A stretch of DNA of 64,000 nt from Candidatus Methanosphaera massiliense (GCF_028890305.1 NZ_JARBXM010000001.1:1096501-1160500), one strand, 5' to 3'; positions 16,368 to 27,072 are shown, counted from the first letter of the stretch. Numbers and translations are program-made. Notes: a model not told the origin generated them from the letters alone.

Positions 16368-16481
16368 TAGGTATAAACTTTTAGTAAAAAACTATAAATT
16401 AGAAAAAATATAATCTAATACAACTAATATTTAATTAATTTATTTTAATATATTAGTTATAAATTATAGGAGTGGAAGACT

Positions 16482-19400
16482 ATTAAAAATCAATATAGAG
16501 TATTATTCTTTGTAATGGTTATCTTCATGGTTTTAATAGGAGTATCAGCTTTATCTGCTGCTGATAATTCAACTGTAAATAGTAATGAAGTAACAGCAGC
16601 TACTAATGATGTTATAGCTACATCTGATGTTGATACAAGTATAACTAGTAATGATGAAGTTATTTTAGAATCTAGTTCAAAGACTATTTCAACTGTGAAT
16701 GATAATTCAAAAATTAGTACTAATAAGATTAGAAGTAATTCCAAATCTCTAAAAAATGATGCTAATACTACTAGAAATACATATTATGTATCATTAAATG
16801 GTTCCTCAACAAATGATGGATTAACACCAAGTACAGCTTATGATTTTAAATCAGTATTTGGATCATTTCCTAACGGTGAAACAAAATTCAATAATTCAAT
16901 CATAATTGTTCAAGAAGGAGTTTATAATATAAATGGGTCAGTAGCACCTCAAGGATTAATATACACATCCGGTGATAATTGTGGTAATTTTGTATTAAAT
17001 GTTAAAGGAAATGGAACTGTAGTATTTAATGGACAAACTGGTTCAACTATATGGTACAATATAGCATCATCTAGCAGTGGATCAAGTATAACATTAAATA
17101 ACATTAAATTTACTAATGGAACAGCATTCTTAAATTCTGGTTGGTTTACAAAAAATTATAAGTATGGTGGAGCATTATATAATAGAAGAGGAGATTTGAC
17201 TGTCATTAATTGTACATTTGAAAATAACTCTGCAAATGGTACAGCATACAGTTTAGGTGGTGCAATAACAAATTATCAAGGAAAATTAGCAATTATTGAT
17301 TCTATATTCCAAAATAACTTTGTGAACGGTACCGTAACTTATGGTGGAGCAGTAGCAAACATGGAAGGAACATGTACAATTGAAAATTCAACATTTAAAA
17401 ATAACAGTGCAAAAGCTACAACCAAAGTTAATGATGCTCAGAGTATTAGTCCAATAGAAGCAGCTTATGCTGGAGCTGTAGGTACTTACTCTTATGGAAC
17501 AACATATGTAACTGGTAGTACTTTTATAAACAACACCGCTGGTAGTGGTGGAGCTGTAGGTAATGTAAACTCTATAACTATAGTATCCAACAGTACATTT
17601 ATTGAAAATAATGCTGAAAATGGTGGAGCTATAGGAAGTTATACTAGTAGTTATGTTTTAGATAATCAGTATACCATTATTGATAATAACACTATTATTA
17701 ACAATACTGGTGTAAATGGTGGAGGTATTTCTGTATTAAGTGGAAATTCCACAGTAAACAGTAATGTTATAGTTAATAACACTGCGGTAAGTGGTGGAGC
17801 TATTGCAGTAGAAACAGGTAATGTAACTATTACTAAAAACATTATTGTAAATAACACCGCTGTAAATGGTGGAGGTATTGGAAGCTATGAAGGTAATACT
17901 GTAGTTACTGAAAATACTATAGCAAATAACAAAGCAACATCATTAGCTGGAGCAATAGGTACAAGTAATGGAATAATAACAATAAATAATAACACTATAG
18001 CAAACAACACAGCAGCACAAGGTGGAGCAGTATACAATAATCAAACAACAGGTATGTTAAATAACATATTCTTTAATAACACAGTAACATCTGAGAATGG
18101 CTATGTAATATTTAATGAACCTAGAAAAAGTATTACTATAGTTGACAACAAATTCTACAACAACACAGATTTCAAACGTGACATGTTATTCAATGATTTA
18201 ACATCAGAAAGAACAACAGGAAACATTTACATAAGTAACTTCTTAGAAACTAACACAGACACAAAACTTGAAAATGTAACAATACCATCTGATTATACTA
18301 CAACAATAACTATTGATATCAGAGATGTATACAATGACACAGTTAGAAATGGTAACATAACTGTATACATTAATGGTAAAAAATATAATACATACGAAGT
18401 AAAAGATGGTGAAAGTGCATTAATCACAATTCCAAAAAGTGATTTAGGCGCTTTAAATAAATTAGTATTTGAATACACATCACCAGACCTTAGTTATCAA
18501 CCATTAAATCTTACAGCAACAATTATTTCAATTAGAAATACAAAAGTTACTGTAACAGCTAAGGATACTAACTATGGTAATAAAACAAGCATAGTTACAA
18601 AATTAGTAGATGAAGATGGTAATCCTGTAGCAAATGCTAACGTAGTATTATATATCAATGGCAAAGCTATGGAGGTAACAACTGATAATGAAGGTTCATA
18701 CACTTATGAACTAGTAACTGATAATCTTGATGTAAACACTGTAGTAGCTATATATAATGGTGATGCATATTATAGGTCATCTTATAATGTGGATACATTC
18801 AAGGTATATAGATTAAACACAACTACAAGTGTAACTATACCAAGAATAACAGTAGGTGACGATGCTACAATAAAAGGTAATTTAGTAGACCAATTTAGTA
18901 CACCAATAGCAAATGCTGACATGGTATTAATTATTAACGGTACACACTACGCTGTTAAAACTGATGAAAATGGTTCATTCACATACAATATACAGGGTAT
19001 AACAAATAATACTGTTATAACAGCAGTATACTCTGGTAATAAAACATATGCTGAATCATTAACTTCAGAAGTAGCACAATTAGTAAAAAGAGCTACAATA
19101 GTTACAATAGACCCAATAAAAGGTATTATTGGAGAAAAAATAACATTAACTGCTCATGTAATTGATGAAAAAGGTAACAGTGTAAGTGGAGGAAATCTTG
19201 TATTCAAACTTAATGGTAAAACTTTAAGAATTGATGGTTCTTTCAATAGTACTGCAAGTCCATTAAAATTCAAAGTAGTAAATGGAACAGTTGAATACAC
19301 TATGATAGCAGATCTTTATTTAAGAAATGCTAAAAACATTACAGCAACATATAGTGGATCAAGTGCCTGTGAAAGTAATACATCCAACGTAGCAGAAGCT

Positions 19401-20081
19401 CAAATAGCAAAACGTAGTGCAACAATAAAAGTAACTACAATCAACAATACACTTGCAGATAAAGACATAGTGTTCACAGCAAATATTACAGATGTAACAC
19501 CACATGCTGAAAATATTACAGCTGTTGACAATGGTGGATATGTCATATTTAAAATTAATGGTAAAACATTAAAAGATGAAAACGATTCACCAATAAAAGT
19601 TGCTGTAGAAAACAATATTGCATCTTATGTATATCATGTACCTGTAGGTACAGCCTCTGTTGATGCTAATGGTAACCTAAGAAGCTATACTGTAACAGCT
19701 GTATATGCAAATGATATATTCTATCCAGATACTAGAAATATAACAGCATTCTCCGTTGAAAAATCACCAATCAACATACAATTTGGAGAAGTAGTTATTA
19801 ATAATGCTACTAAAACATTATCTATAAAAGGTAATATCACAGATTACAATAATAACTTACTTGTTGGAACTAACAAAGTTTGCGTAAAAGTAAATGGTGT
19901 AACAATTAAAGATGAAAACAATAAAACTATATACTACACAGTAAATAATGGTAATATTGATTTATCTAACATAAACGTATCCAACTTCAAAAAATACAAT
20001 AATGTTATGATTGTTACCGGAGACAGACAAGCATATTTAGAAGGTAGAAATTCAACATCTAATATAACAATAGAAGATTAA
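16482..20081 (+). CDS. Adhesin-like secreted beta-helix protein with Ig-like repeats
   Basis: About 1,199 residues. A signal peptide (KNQYRVLFFVMVIFMVLIGVSALSAADN) is followed by a low-complexity Ser/Asn/Thr stretch. A parallel beta-helix follows (about residues 110-560) made of repeats such as FINNTAxxGGA and VNNTAVNGGGI, then four to five Ig-like (Big-type) domains with repeated VxLxINGK and TVTAVY motifs. No C-terminal membrane anchor is seen. It resembles the adhesin-like proteins of gut Methanobacteriales, thought to bind other cells or host glycans. The first ATG (16515) leaves no basic signal-peptide region. The only good ribosome site (GGAGTGG, from 16469) fits an AUU codon at 16482, used as the start here. 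Confidence 0.85.
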   Translation: MKNQYRVLFFVMVIFMVLIGVSALSAADNSTVNSNEVTAATNDVIATSDVDTSITSNDEVILESSSKTISTVNDNSKISTNKIRSNSKSLKNDANTTRNTYYVSLNGSSTNDGLTPSTAYDFKSVFGSFPNGETKFNNSIIIVQEGVYNINGSVAPQGLIYTSGDNCGNFVLNVKGNGTVVFNGQTGSTIWYNIASSSSGSSITLNNIKFTNGTAFLNSGWFTKNYKYGGALYNRRGDLTVINCTFENNSANGTAYSLGGAITNYQGKLAIIDSIFQNNFVNGTVTYGGAVANMEGTCTIENSTFKNNSAKATTKVNDAQSISPIEAAYAGAVGTYSYGTTYVTGSTFINNTAGSGGAVGNVNSITIVSNSTFIENNAENGGAIGSYTSSYVLDNQYTIIDNNTIINNTGVNGGGISVLSGNSTVNSNVIVNNTAVSGGAIAVETGNVTITKNIIVNNTAVNGGGIGSYEGNTVVTENTIANNKATSLAGAIGTSNGIITINNNTIANNTAAQGGAVYNNQTTGMLNNIFFNNTVTSENGYVIFNEPRKSITIVDNKFYNNTDFKRDMLFNDLTSERTTGNIYISNFLETNTDTKLENVTIPSDYTTTITIDIRDVYNDTVRNGNITVYINGKKYNTYEVKDGESALITIPKSDLGALNKLVFEYTSPDLSYQPLNLTATIISIRNTKVTVTAKDTNYGNKTSIVTKLVDEDGNPVANANVVLYINGKAMEVTTDNEGSYTYELVTDNLDVNTVVAIYNGDAYYRSSYNVDTFKVYRLNTTTSVTIPRITVGDDATIKGNLVDQFSTPIANADMVLIINGTHYAVKTDENGSFTYNIQGITNNTVITAVYSGNKTYAESLTSEVAQLVKRATIVTIDPIKGIIGEKITLTAHVIDEKGNSVSGGNLVFKLNGKTLRIDGSFNSTASPLKFKVVNGTVEYTMIADLYLRNAKNITATYSGSSACESNTSNVAEAQIAKRSATIKVTTINNTLADKDIVFTANITDVTPHAENITAVDNGGYVIFKINGKTLKDENDSPIKVAVENNIASYVYHVPVGTASVDANGNLRSYTVTAVYANDIFYPDTRNITAFSVEKSPINIQFGEVVINNATKTLSIKGNITDYNNNLLVGTNKVCVKVNGVTIKDENNKTIYYTVNNGNIDLSNINVSNFKKYNNVMIVTGDRQAYLEGRNSTSNITIED

Positions 20082-20123
20082 ATTCTTCAATTTAATCTCT
20101 TTTTCTTTTTTTTTAGAAAATAT

Positions 20124-20262
20124 CTATTTTTGCACAGAATTGAATAAGATATAAATATAATAAAAATATATTTTTTTGAGTTTTATTTATTTTATTTATT
20201 GTTTCACTTTTATTTTATTCCATTAAATTTTCTTCTTTGTACTCTTTTTGAGTTAATTTTTT
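20124..20262 (-). pseudogene. Relic of the 36260-type IS transposase (3' end)
   Basis: Sequence from CTATTTTTGCA at 20124 to about 20250 follows, with many substitutions, the transposase 3' end of the intact IS at about 36275-36400: shared CTATTTTTGCA, TTGAATA, ATAAATAT, and TTATTCCATTAAAT then TTCTT. It is a fragment only, with no reading frame left. It occupies part of the 20082-20453 gap, and the remainder is AT-rich with the promoter of the next gene. Confidence 0.55.
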
Positions 20263-20453
20263 TTTGAATAATGTTAAGAACTATGTTTTAAACTTTATTT
20301 TATTAGTTTTTAATATTTTTAATAATAGATTACTTTTTTTGGGAATTTTTTTTAAATCAAAAAGTTTTTTTAAACGTCATATATACCTATATATATGTTT
20401 ATTTTTTTTGTAAACATTTATTTATTATTTAATTGATAGGAGGCGAAAATATA

Positions 20454-23162
20454 ATGAAAAATTTAAGATCTTGTATGTTATTTTTAGTTTTATGCACAGT
20501 ATTACTAATGTTAACCTCGGTTAATGCGGATAATGTTAATAATACGGGTATACATACTGAAGATAATATTATTCAGACAGATAATGCTTCAATGGTTCAT
20601 GTAACTAGTAATATTTCTAAAAATAATGTTACAAGAGATCATACCGTAACTGTTAATAAGAATAAACATCTTAATAAAAATTTAAAGCAAGAATCACATG
20701 AGGGTTATGTTTATGTTAATAGTAATGGTATTGGTGATGGTAGTGATAGTACAACACCTGCTAATATAACATATGCATTAACCAAGGTGACAAATGGAGG
20801 AACAATATACTTAGTAACAGACGAGGATAATGATACATATTATTTTAACACTAGAATAAACATAAACTCAAATACTCTAAGAAATTTTAATATAACAGCA
20901 CAACAAGGAAAAACAATAACATTCATAGGAAATAGTACTATATGGATATACCAGGGACATACCATTAATATCACAGGAATAACATTTACTGATGGAAAAG
21001 GTGGTAATGGTGGAGTAATAATGAATGGTGGTAATTTAACAATTAATAATTCAACATTCATTAATAACACAGCTGATAATGGTGGAGCAATATACAATGA
21101 TAGAGGAAATCTAACTATTACAAATAGTATTTTCATTAATAACACAGCAACTAATGGAACAATTTATAGTAATGTAGGTAATATTATTCTAAATAATAAT
21201 ACATTCACTAATAACATAGTAAGAACTGGTGGAGTAATATCAGGTAATAAATGTAATACTACTATAATAAATAATTTATTTATGAATAATTCTGCAGAGT
21301 ATGGTGGAGCTATATGCTTAACACATAATTACAATAGTGCATACACATATTACTCAATAAACAAAGTAATTAACAACACATTCACCAGTAACAAGGCAAC
21401 ATACGGAGGAGCAATATACAGTTTTGGTACAGATGACACAATAAACAATAACATATTCATAAACAATACAGCAGATAATCATGGTGGAGCAATACTAAAT
21501 AGTATAAGTAATCAAACGATAAAAAACAATACTTTCACAAATAACAATGCAGAACAAGGTGGAGCAATATATTCAATACAAGGAAATCAAAATATTACAG
21601 GTAACACATTCACTAATAATATTGCAATAGATAATAGTAATTCTTTATACAGTTATTACACTAATCAAGCATTAATAAATAATACATTACCAAGTAACAC
21701 TGTAATTATCAAAGGAAATATAATTGAAGAAAACAAGGATAGAATAGTATATAATCAGAGAGATGTAGTACCGACAAATACTTCTGAAAAGAATTATACA
21801 GTAGAAAATAACCCAAATCTATATACAGCCATAGTATTCCCATTAAGAGATGGACAACCAGTACCATTTAATGATAACAGTACCTCTTTTTGTACAGAAC
21901 TACATGATAAAATACCTGTTTTTCATGCCATATATGAAAGACAAATTATTACTAATCAAACAGTCATTAATACTAGGATGAATAAAAATGTTATAGAATA
22001 TGTAAAAGCATTCCTTGTATTATTCTGGAATGACAGTTCAGTCTTTGAAGATGCATCAAATCATAATGTTAACCGAGTAGTAATAGATTTTTTAACAGCT
22101 TATAATATTTATGATCCTGTTACTTTAGCATATACACCAAATGGACTTAAAAAACCTTTACAGTATTTTTTAACTAGTATTGAAGAAGCATTAGAACAAA
22201 ATAATGGAACAATATCTAACAGGGGTTTACTCCGTGATAATGTAACAACATATCAATTATATTACTATAAAGCATTAGATGCTTATAATGGTGGAATACA
22301 TTATCAGAATATGATTGGAATTAATTTAAATAAAACTCCATTGGAAATGTCATGGGCATGGAAACTAGTAAATCAGACAACAACAGAAAACATAACAGAA
22401 AATTACACAGTAAATACAACAGTACAAGAACCATATAATGCAACTGAAGAGTATCAGGAAAACATAACAGTACAAGAACCATACAACGTCACTGAAACAT
22501 ACAATGTAAACATTACAAGACAGGTTCCTTATACTATTACTGAGAATTATACGAGAAATATAACTAAGAACACCTCACATAGTACAGGAAGAGCTAGTGT
22601 AATAAGACCATACATACCTATTAAAACAGTGGGTATTGGAAGAAACACTATAATAAATAATAATGTAAAACAAAACATTAAAACACAACCAGTAAAGGTA
22701 ACAACACATCAAACAGGAACAAGAACAGTTATTGCTTATAGAAATGTTACAGTACAAGAACCAAGAACCAGAATAATAACAAAATACAAAAACACAATAA
22801 AAACCGTGACAAAAACAAGAATAGTGACAAAATATAGGCCAGTAACACACGAAGAACAAAGAAGCAGAATAATAACAAAAATAAACTATAATTACAAACT
22901 ATACATCTACTTATTATACCTGGAAGGTAAAATAAGTTACAAAGACCTAGTAGCAATAGTAGGAGCAGAAAACATCCAATTCAACGAACAAGGACAAATA
23001 GAACTAACATTTAATAACATAGAAGACATACCAGCAGACATAACAGTAAAAAGCTCTGACAATAGTGATATTCCAACAACAAGTGATAACATAGACACAT
23101 CAAACCCAGACGGACTAGAAGAACCAGTAATGGACGCAGGAATAATAACCACAGAAATATAA
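20454..23162 (+). CDS. Adhesin-like secreted protein with beta-helix and candidate thioester region
   Basis: About 902 residues from ATG 20454, with GGAGGCG 8-13 bases upstream. A frame start at 20433 would precede that site. Signal peptide KNLRSCMLFLVLCTVLLMLTSVNA; beta-helix repeats about residues 115-440 (FINNTADNGGAIYN and relatives); then a different domain about 455-650 with STSFCTELHDK (Cys about 477) and HYQNMIGIN (about 615), whose Cys and Phi-Q-x-x-Phi patterns recall thioester adhesin domains (PF08341); then tandem VQEPYNVTE-like repeats and a basic Arg/Lys/Thr region (RIITKYKNTIKTVTKTRIV). No membrane anchor is visible. The thioester idea is tentative. Confidence 0.82.
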   Translation: MKNLRSCMLFLVLCTVLLMLTSVNADNVNNTGIHTEDNIIQTDNASMVHVTSNISKNNVTRDHTVTVNKNKHLNKNLKQESHEGYVYVNSNGIGDGSDSTTPANITYALTKVTNGGTIYLVTDEDNDTYYFNTRININSNTLRNFNITAQQGKTITFIGNSTIWIYQGHTINITGITFTDGKGGNGGVIMNGGNLTINNSTFINNTADNGGAIYNDRGNLTITNSIFINNTATNGTIYSNVGNIILNNNTFTNNIVRTGGVISGNKCNTTIINNLFMNNSAEYGGAICLTHNYNSAYTYYSINKVINNTFTSNKATYGGAIYSFGTDDTINNNIFINNTADNHGGAILNSISNQTIKNNTFTNNNAEQGGAIYSIQGNQNITGNTFTNNIAIDNSNSLYSYYTNQALINNTLPSNTVIIKGNIIEENKDRIVYNQRDVVPTNTSEKNYTVENNPNLYTAIVFPLRDGQPVPFNDNSTSFCTELHDKIPVFHAIYERQIITNQTVINTRMNKNVIEYVKAFLVLFWNDSSVFEDASNHNVNRVVIDFLTAYNIYDPVTLAYTPNGLKKPLQYFLTSIEEALEQNNGTISNRGLLRDNVTTYQLYYYKALDAYNGGIHYQNMIGINLNKTPLEMSWAWKLVNQTTTENITENYTVNTTVQEPYNATEEYQENITVQEPYNVTETYNVNITRQVPYTITENYTRNITKNTSHSTGRASVIRPYIPIKTVGIGRNTIINNNVKQNIKTQPVKVTTHQTGTRTVIAYRNVTVQEPRTRIITKYKNTIKTVTKTRIVTKYRPVTHEEQRSRIITKINYNYKLYIYLLYLEGKISYKDLVAIVGAENIQFNEQGQIELTFNNIEDIPADITVKSSDNSDIPTTSDNIDTSNPDGLEEPVMDAGIITTEI

Positions 23163-23641
23163 AAAAATATATTCCATTTTTTTATATTTTTTTTATAGTT
23201 TTTATAGAAATCCAATAAAGTGTTATATTTTACTGAACTAGTCTAATAAATATTATATTAAAACTTTGCTTCTAACCTTTTTCATTGTAATTCAATTGTT
23301 ATTTGTCAATTAATTCCTGAACAAAACTAATTTTTTTTAACAAATAAAATTAATAATTTCTGTATTAACTAATATTTTTTTAACAATATAAATTCTTTTA
23401 AAATTTCTAATTAGTGTATTCATATTTAAATTCACTTATTTTCTTATTTTTTTCTATATTTTCTATGCTGAAACTAATTTCAAACAATATATAGTTCGTA
23501 TAAACTTATTATTTTTATTAACTTCTTAAAAATTATTAAAATAAATTTTAATATACTTATTAAATATATATTTTCTAAAGAGCCAATTTTTAATAAAAAT
23601 CTAATATATCCAATAAAAGAAAGAATAAAAGGAAAAAAATA
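23163..23641. other. Gap without a recognisable gene
   Basis: AT-rich non-coding stretch between an adhesin-like gene and the decayed adhesin gene. It ends in AAAGGAAAAAAATAG, the ribosome site of the decayed gene. No repeats or RNA gene were recognised. Confidence 0.5.
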
Positions 23642-25965
23642 GATGAATAGAAATTTAAATATGTATTTTATTTTAACAATATTATTCATACTAATAATAA
23701 GTATCACTTCAATCAATACAGCAAATAACACAATAACAGAAGATACACAAACATTAAATTATAGCAAATAATTATCAAACAATATAAGACAACATAACTC
23801 ATCATACAGAAAATAATACAAAACAAATGCCAAAAAATAAATAAACTTAAAGCAATTAAATCGAATAATAATAAAACAATAAAAACATCAACAATAGAAA
23901 AGAATGTAAACCATTTCACAGAATTATCTACAACATTAAATAAAATAAACAGTAATACAAATGAATCTAAGTATATTATACGATTAAATGAAGGAAAATA
24001 TTCTTTAAAATAATAATTTAATTTTACAAGGTTCATATAAAAAATATAGTTATAGAAGGAAACGATCAAATAATAACGAATAATGCATTAAACATAAGAG
24101 GAAGTAAGAATAGTACTGTGATATTTACTGTTCACCTTTTTGATTACCCCTTATATTTATCGATATATGTATAATTACGTAAACCTCACTTTAGATAACA
24201 CTATTTTAGGTATTAATGCATGCTTAATAAAGGTGAAAAGTCTACTGTTTATATTAATGGTACAGATAGAATTTATCAAATATTACAATATGCTCGGTAA
24301 TTATACCTTCAAAAATAAAACTCTAACAAAACTCACGGCTAATTTTGGTAACTTAATATTGATAAATTTTACACTCAACGACCTGTCAAATCAGGGTAAT
24401 TTGACTTTGAAAAATTTTACAGTCAATAAAAGAATAAATAATCATAATAATTTAACTATTGATGATAATACTATCTTTACAGAAAATACATTTATAAATA
24501 ATGATTGTAACGGCTTGATTAATATTAATACTTCAGATAGAATAACTGTTTATATGATTTCTTTAAATGGTAATTATACTTTTAAAAATATTACATTTAA
24601 TCATGAGATAATTAATAATAGAACTTTAACATTAATATAGTAATCTTTAATACAAATGAGGATAATTTACATATTGCTTGTTCATTTGAGAATATTAACA
24701 AAACACTTTCTAATTATGAAGTCTATGTATAACTAATAAAGTTAATTCTTCATTGTTTTTAAATAATACAACATTTAATATGGGTATAATCAAAAACATG
24801 AATAATTGTACTTTCATAAATAATACTATTTCATGTTGTATTGGATTAAATGAATATTATTATTCTGGTAATATAAATGCAAATTCATTCCAAGTTAAAT
24901 GTAAATAATTGTCTTTTTGAAAACAATTCATATGGTGCATTAACAGAAGTAAATATTACATTAATAAACACTACTTTCATAAATAATATTAAATATTACC
25001 AATGAACTAGTTATAATGGTGATGAGGGGCTATGTGGAGGAGTTATAGAAATCTATTTCCGTGGTAATTAACTGTAGATAATAGTATTTTTATAAACAAT
25101 TATGTTAAAGCTAATTCTTCATATGGAAATGACGGTTCTCAATGAGGAGCTATATTCATTGATAAGAATTCTGAGAGTTATATTAAAAATTCATTATTTC
25201 ATAATAATAATTATGCTATTAACGCAATCAGTTATTATGAAATAGCAACAGGAGGAGCAATTGTCGAAGATAGAAATACTATAATAAAAGGCTGTACTTT
25301 CATGAATAATAGCGTAAATGGTTCAAAATATGCTATTCAAATATGTATAAGAATCATTTAGGTAATGGTTTTGGAGGAGTTCTTTTTGTACTGTATCCTT
25401 TCAGTATTCTTTGAACATTAATAAAACTATAACAATATTCAATAACACTTTCATAAATAATTATGCAAATAATGAAGCAGGAACAATATACCTAAACCAT
25501 ACTAGAGTTATCAAAATCAAATAGGTTCTTATAATATTACTGTAATTAATAATACATTTATTAATAATACTTTACCTAAAGAAACAATCTTAATTGATTC
25601 AAATAACACTACTATATAACAAATAACAATTATATAAATACGAGTATAGGATATAAACTTATTGATCCTGAAACACAAATAAACTTCCAATGAACTTCAC
25701 AAACTTAAATAATATAATTATTAATATAAACATTATATTTAAATGGATAGAATGCAACCTTTACTAATATACCCCATTTACACTAGAATCAGAAAACATA
25801 ACCATAAAAATATGAGAATAAACAACACAATCACAGGAAACAACATAACAAGTAACACAGAAACAAGTGGATCAGCAATTGATACTAAACACAACACAAC
25901 AACAATAAAGAACAACAACATTAAAAATAATACAGCACATTCTATAAAATCTATTTTTTCATAAC
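23642..25965 (+). pseudogene. Decayed adhesin-like gene
   Basis: It starts with a good signal peptide (MNRNLNMYFILTILFILIISITS, ATG 23642), but the frame stops after about 42 codons. Downstream, all three plus frames carry fragments of the same repeat family: NFTLNDLSNQGNLTLKNFTVNK around 24370-24430, FINNTIS-like around 24810, FMNNSVNGS around 25300, TFINNYANNEAGTIYL around 25450 and NNTITGNNITSNTETSGSAID near 25830. Stops and frameshifts separate them. The longest surviving pieces are 24140-24640 and 25743-25964. It would have been a beta-helix protein like its two upstream neighbours. Confidence 0.75.
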
Positions 25966-26346
25966 TTCTAATTTTAATTATATATATAAATTTTCACAAT
26001 GTTTTTAAAAATATATTATCACTCATAAATTAAATATTCCATCTATTAAATAATAATGTTTTTTTTTATTTGATAAACTTTTTTGGTAATGTGTGAATAC
26101 TTCTAATCATTTATGGATTGTGAGTTATTATATATTAAATTAGGGAATTATTTTTGAAATAATGCTTTATTTTGTTAATTTTATGTTAAGTTATGAATAA
26201 TTAAAAATATTGTTTTTATCTAAAAATTATTATTGAAATTTCTTCTTGGAAAGTAGTGCGGAGGATAATGTTCAAAGTATGTTAATATGAAAAAAGATAA
26301 AAAGGATGGAGGTTAAATTAAACTTAGAGAGATATAAACGGTTTGT
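25966..26346. other. Gap without a recognisable gene
   Basis: AT-rich stretch between the decayed adhesin gene and the FMN reductase 3' end. A GGATGGAGG string near 26305 looks like a ribosome site, but no worthwhile frame follows it. Confidence 0.4.
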
Positions 26347-26901
26347 TTATATTAAGTTTTCTCCTAATGTTTTTGCTTCTGTTAGTTGATCTTCTTTACC
26401 TTCAATTGCTTTTAGGTCGTTGTTATCAGGTAGGTCAATAACATCTCCTTTTTGGAAACCAAGCATTCCAAATGCTTCAAGTACAGCGTTTAATGCTGGA
26501 ATACATGCTTCTTTTGGAGCTACTCCGTTAGTACCGATTATTGATACTTTTTTGTTTGAGAATAATTTTTGGTGTTTTTCAGACATGAAATATGAGTATA
26601 ATCTGTCTAATACTAATTTTCCTTGTCCTGTAATGTTTCCAAAGTATATTGGAGAACCAAAGATTATTGCATCTGCTTCTTCGATTGCTGAGTATATTTT
26701 TGTCATGTCGTCGTCGATTGCACATTTTCCTTCATGTGCTTTGCAGTAATTGTCTCCTTGACATCCTGTTATGTTCATTTTGCATGTGTCGAATATTTCT
26801 GTTTCTGCTCCTTTTGCTGCTGCTGCATCAAGTGCTGTTTGTATTGCTATTTTGTTGTTACTTCCGTCACGTGGACTTGTGTTTATTCCTATTACTTTCA
26901 T
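26347..26901 (-). CDS. NADPH-dependent FMN reductase / iron-sulfur flavoprotein family
   Basis: 184 residues of flavodoxin-like fold: MKVIGINTSPRDGSNNKIAIQTALDAA (FMN phosphate loop), a Cys-containing insert CKMNITGCQGDNYCKAHEGKC about residues 41-62, then ADAIIFGSPIYFGNITGQGKLVLDRL (flavin-binding loop). Cys spacing (C-x6-C-x5-C-x6-C) is like that in iron-sulfur flavoproteins of methanogens, which have a compact cluster motif, so an Fe-S cluster is possible. It probably serves in electron transfer or oxidative-stress defence. A perfect 20-bp palindrome lies 20 bases upstream, and a MarR gene follows further upstream on the same strand. Confidence 0.85.
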   Translation of the reverse strand: MKVIGINTSPRDGSNNKIAIQTALDAAAAKGAETEIFDTCKMNITGCQGDNYCKAHEGKCAIDDDMTKIYSAIEEADAIIFGSPIYFGNITGQGKLVLDRLYSYFMSEKHQKLFSNKKVSIIGTNGVAPKEACIPALNAVLEAFGMLGFQKGDVIDLPDNNDLKAIEGKEDQLTEAKTLGENLI

Positions 26902-26920
26902 TTTAAATCACCTATACAAT

Positions 26921-26940
26921 CTACTTGAATATTCAAGTAG
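26921..26940. promoter_or_regulatory. Perfect 20-bp palindrome, likely MarR operator
   Basis: CTACTTGAATATTCAAGTAG is exactly self-complementary. It sits 20-39 bases before the flavoprotein ATG (26901), where bound protein would block transcription start. The MarR-family gene 130 bp further upstream is the obvious candidate binder. Confidence 0.6.
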
Positions 26941-27072
26941 TTCTAATTATTACTTATAACATAATGACTATATAAATGTAACTGTAAAAAAATACTAAAA
27001 CAAGTAATTTAAACACGATAAAATGAAATACTCTTAATAAAATAATGATAAAATAATAAAAAAAGTATAATA

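Larger units (their letters stand above)
15022..16396 (-). mobile_element. IS630-family insertion sequence
   Basis: About 1,375 bp bounded by imperfect 30-bp terminal inverted repeats: left 15022-15051 (TATAGTATTTTACCAAATGT...) and right 16367-16396, matching at about 26 of 30 positions. Both ends finish in TA, the usual IS630/Tc1-mariner target. It contains a two-frame transposase. The transposase reads cleanly across the frameshift with no other stops, so the element may be active. Confidence 0.85.

Noticed and set aside
17200-18080. Regular short repeats that might suggest a CRISPR array
   Set aside because: They are in-frame coding repeats (NNTA...NGGA) of a beta-helix protein with variable spacing and no constant repeat/spacer pattern.
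22575-22956. Cys/Tyr/Leu-rich minus-strand frames inside the second adhesin gene
   Set aside because: Antisense images of the Thr/Lys/Arg-rich repeat region, with no ribosome sites.
23480-24069. Two minus-strand hydrophobic frames
   Set aside because: They mirror AT-rich text and the signal-peptide region of the decayed gene. Low-complexity Ile/Leu/Phe composition with no family similarity.
24140-24640. A 166-codon frame that could be a gene
   Set aside because: Its repeats continue in other frames on both sides and it lacks a ribosome site. Treated as part of the decayed adhesin gene.
25743-25964. A 73-codon Asn/Thr-rich frame
   Set aside because: Last surviving fragment of the same decayed gene; no start signal of its own.
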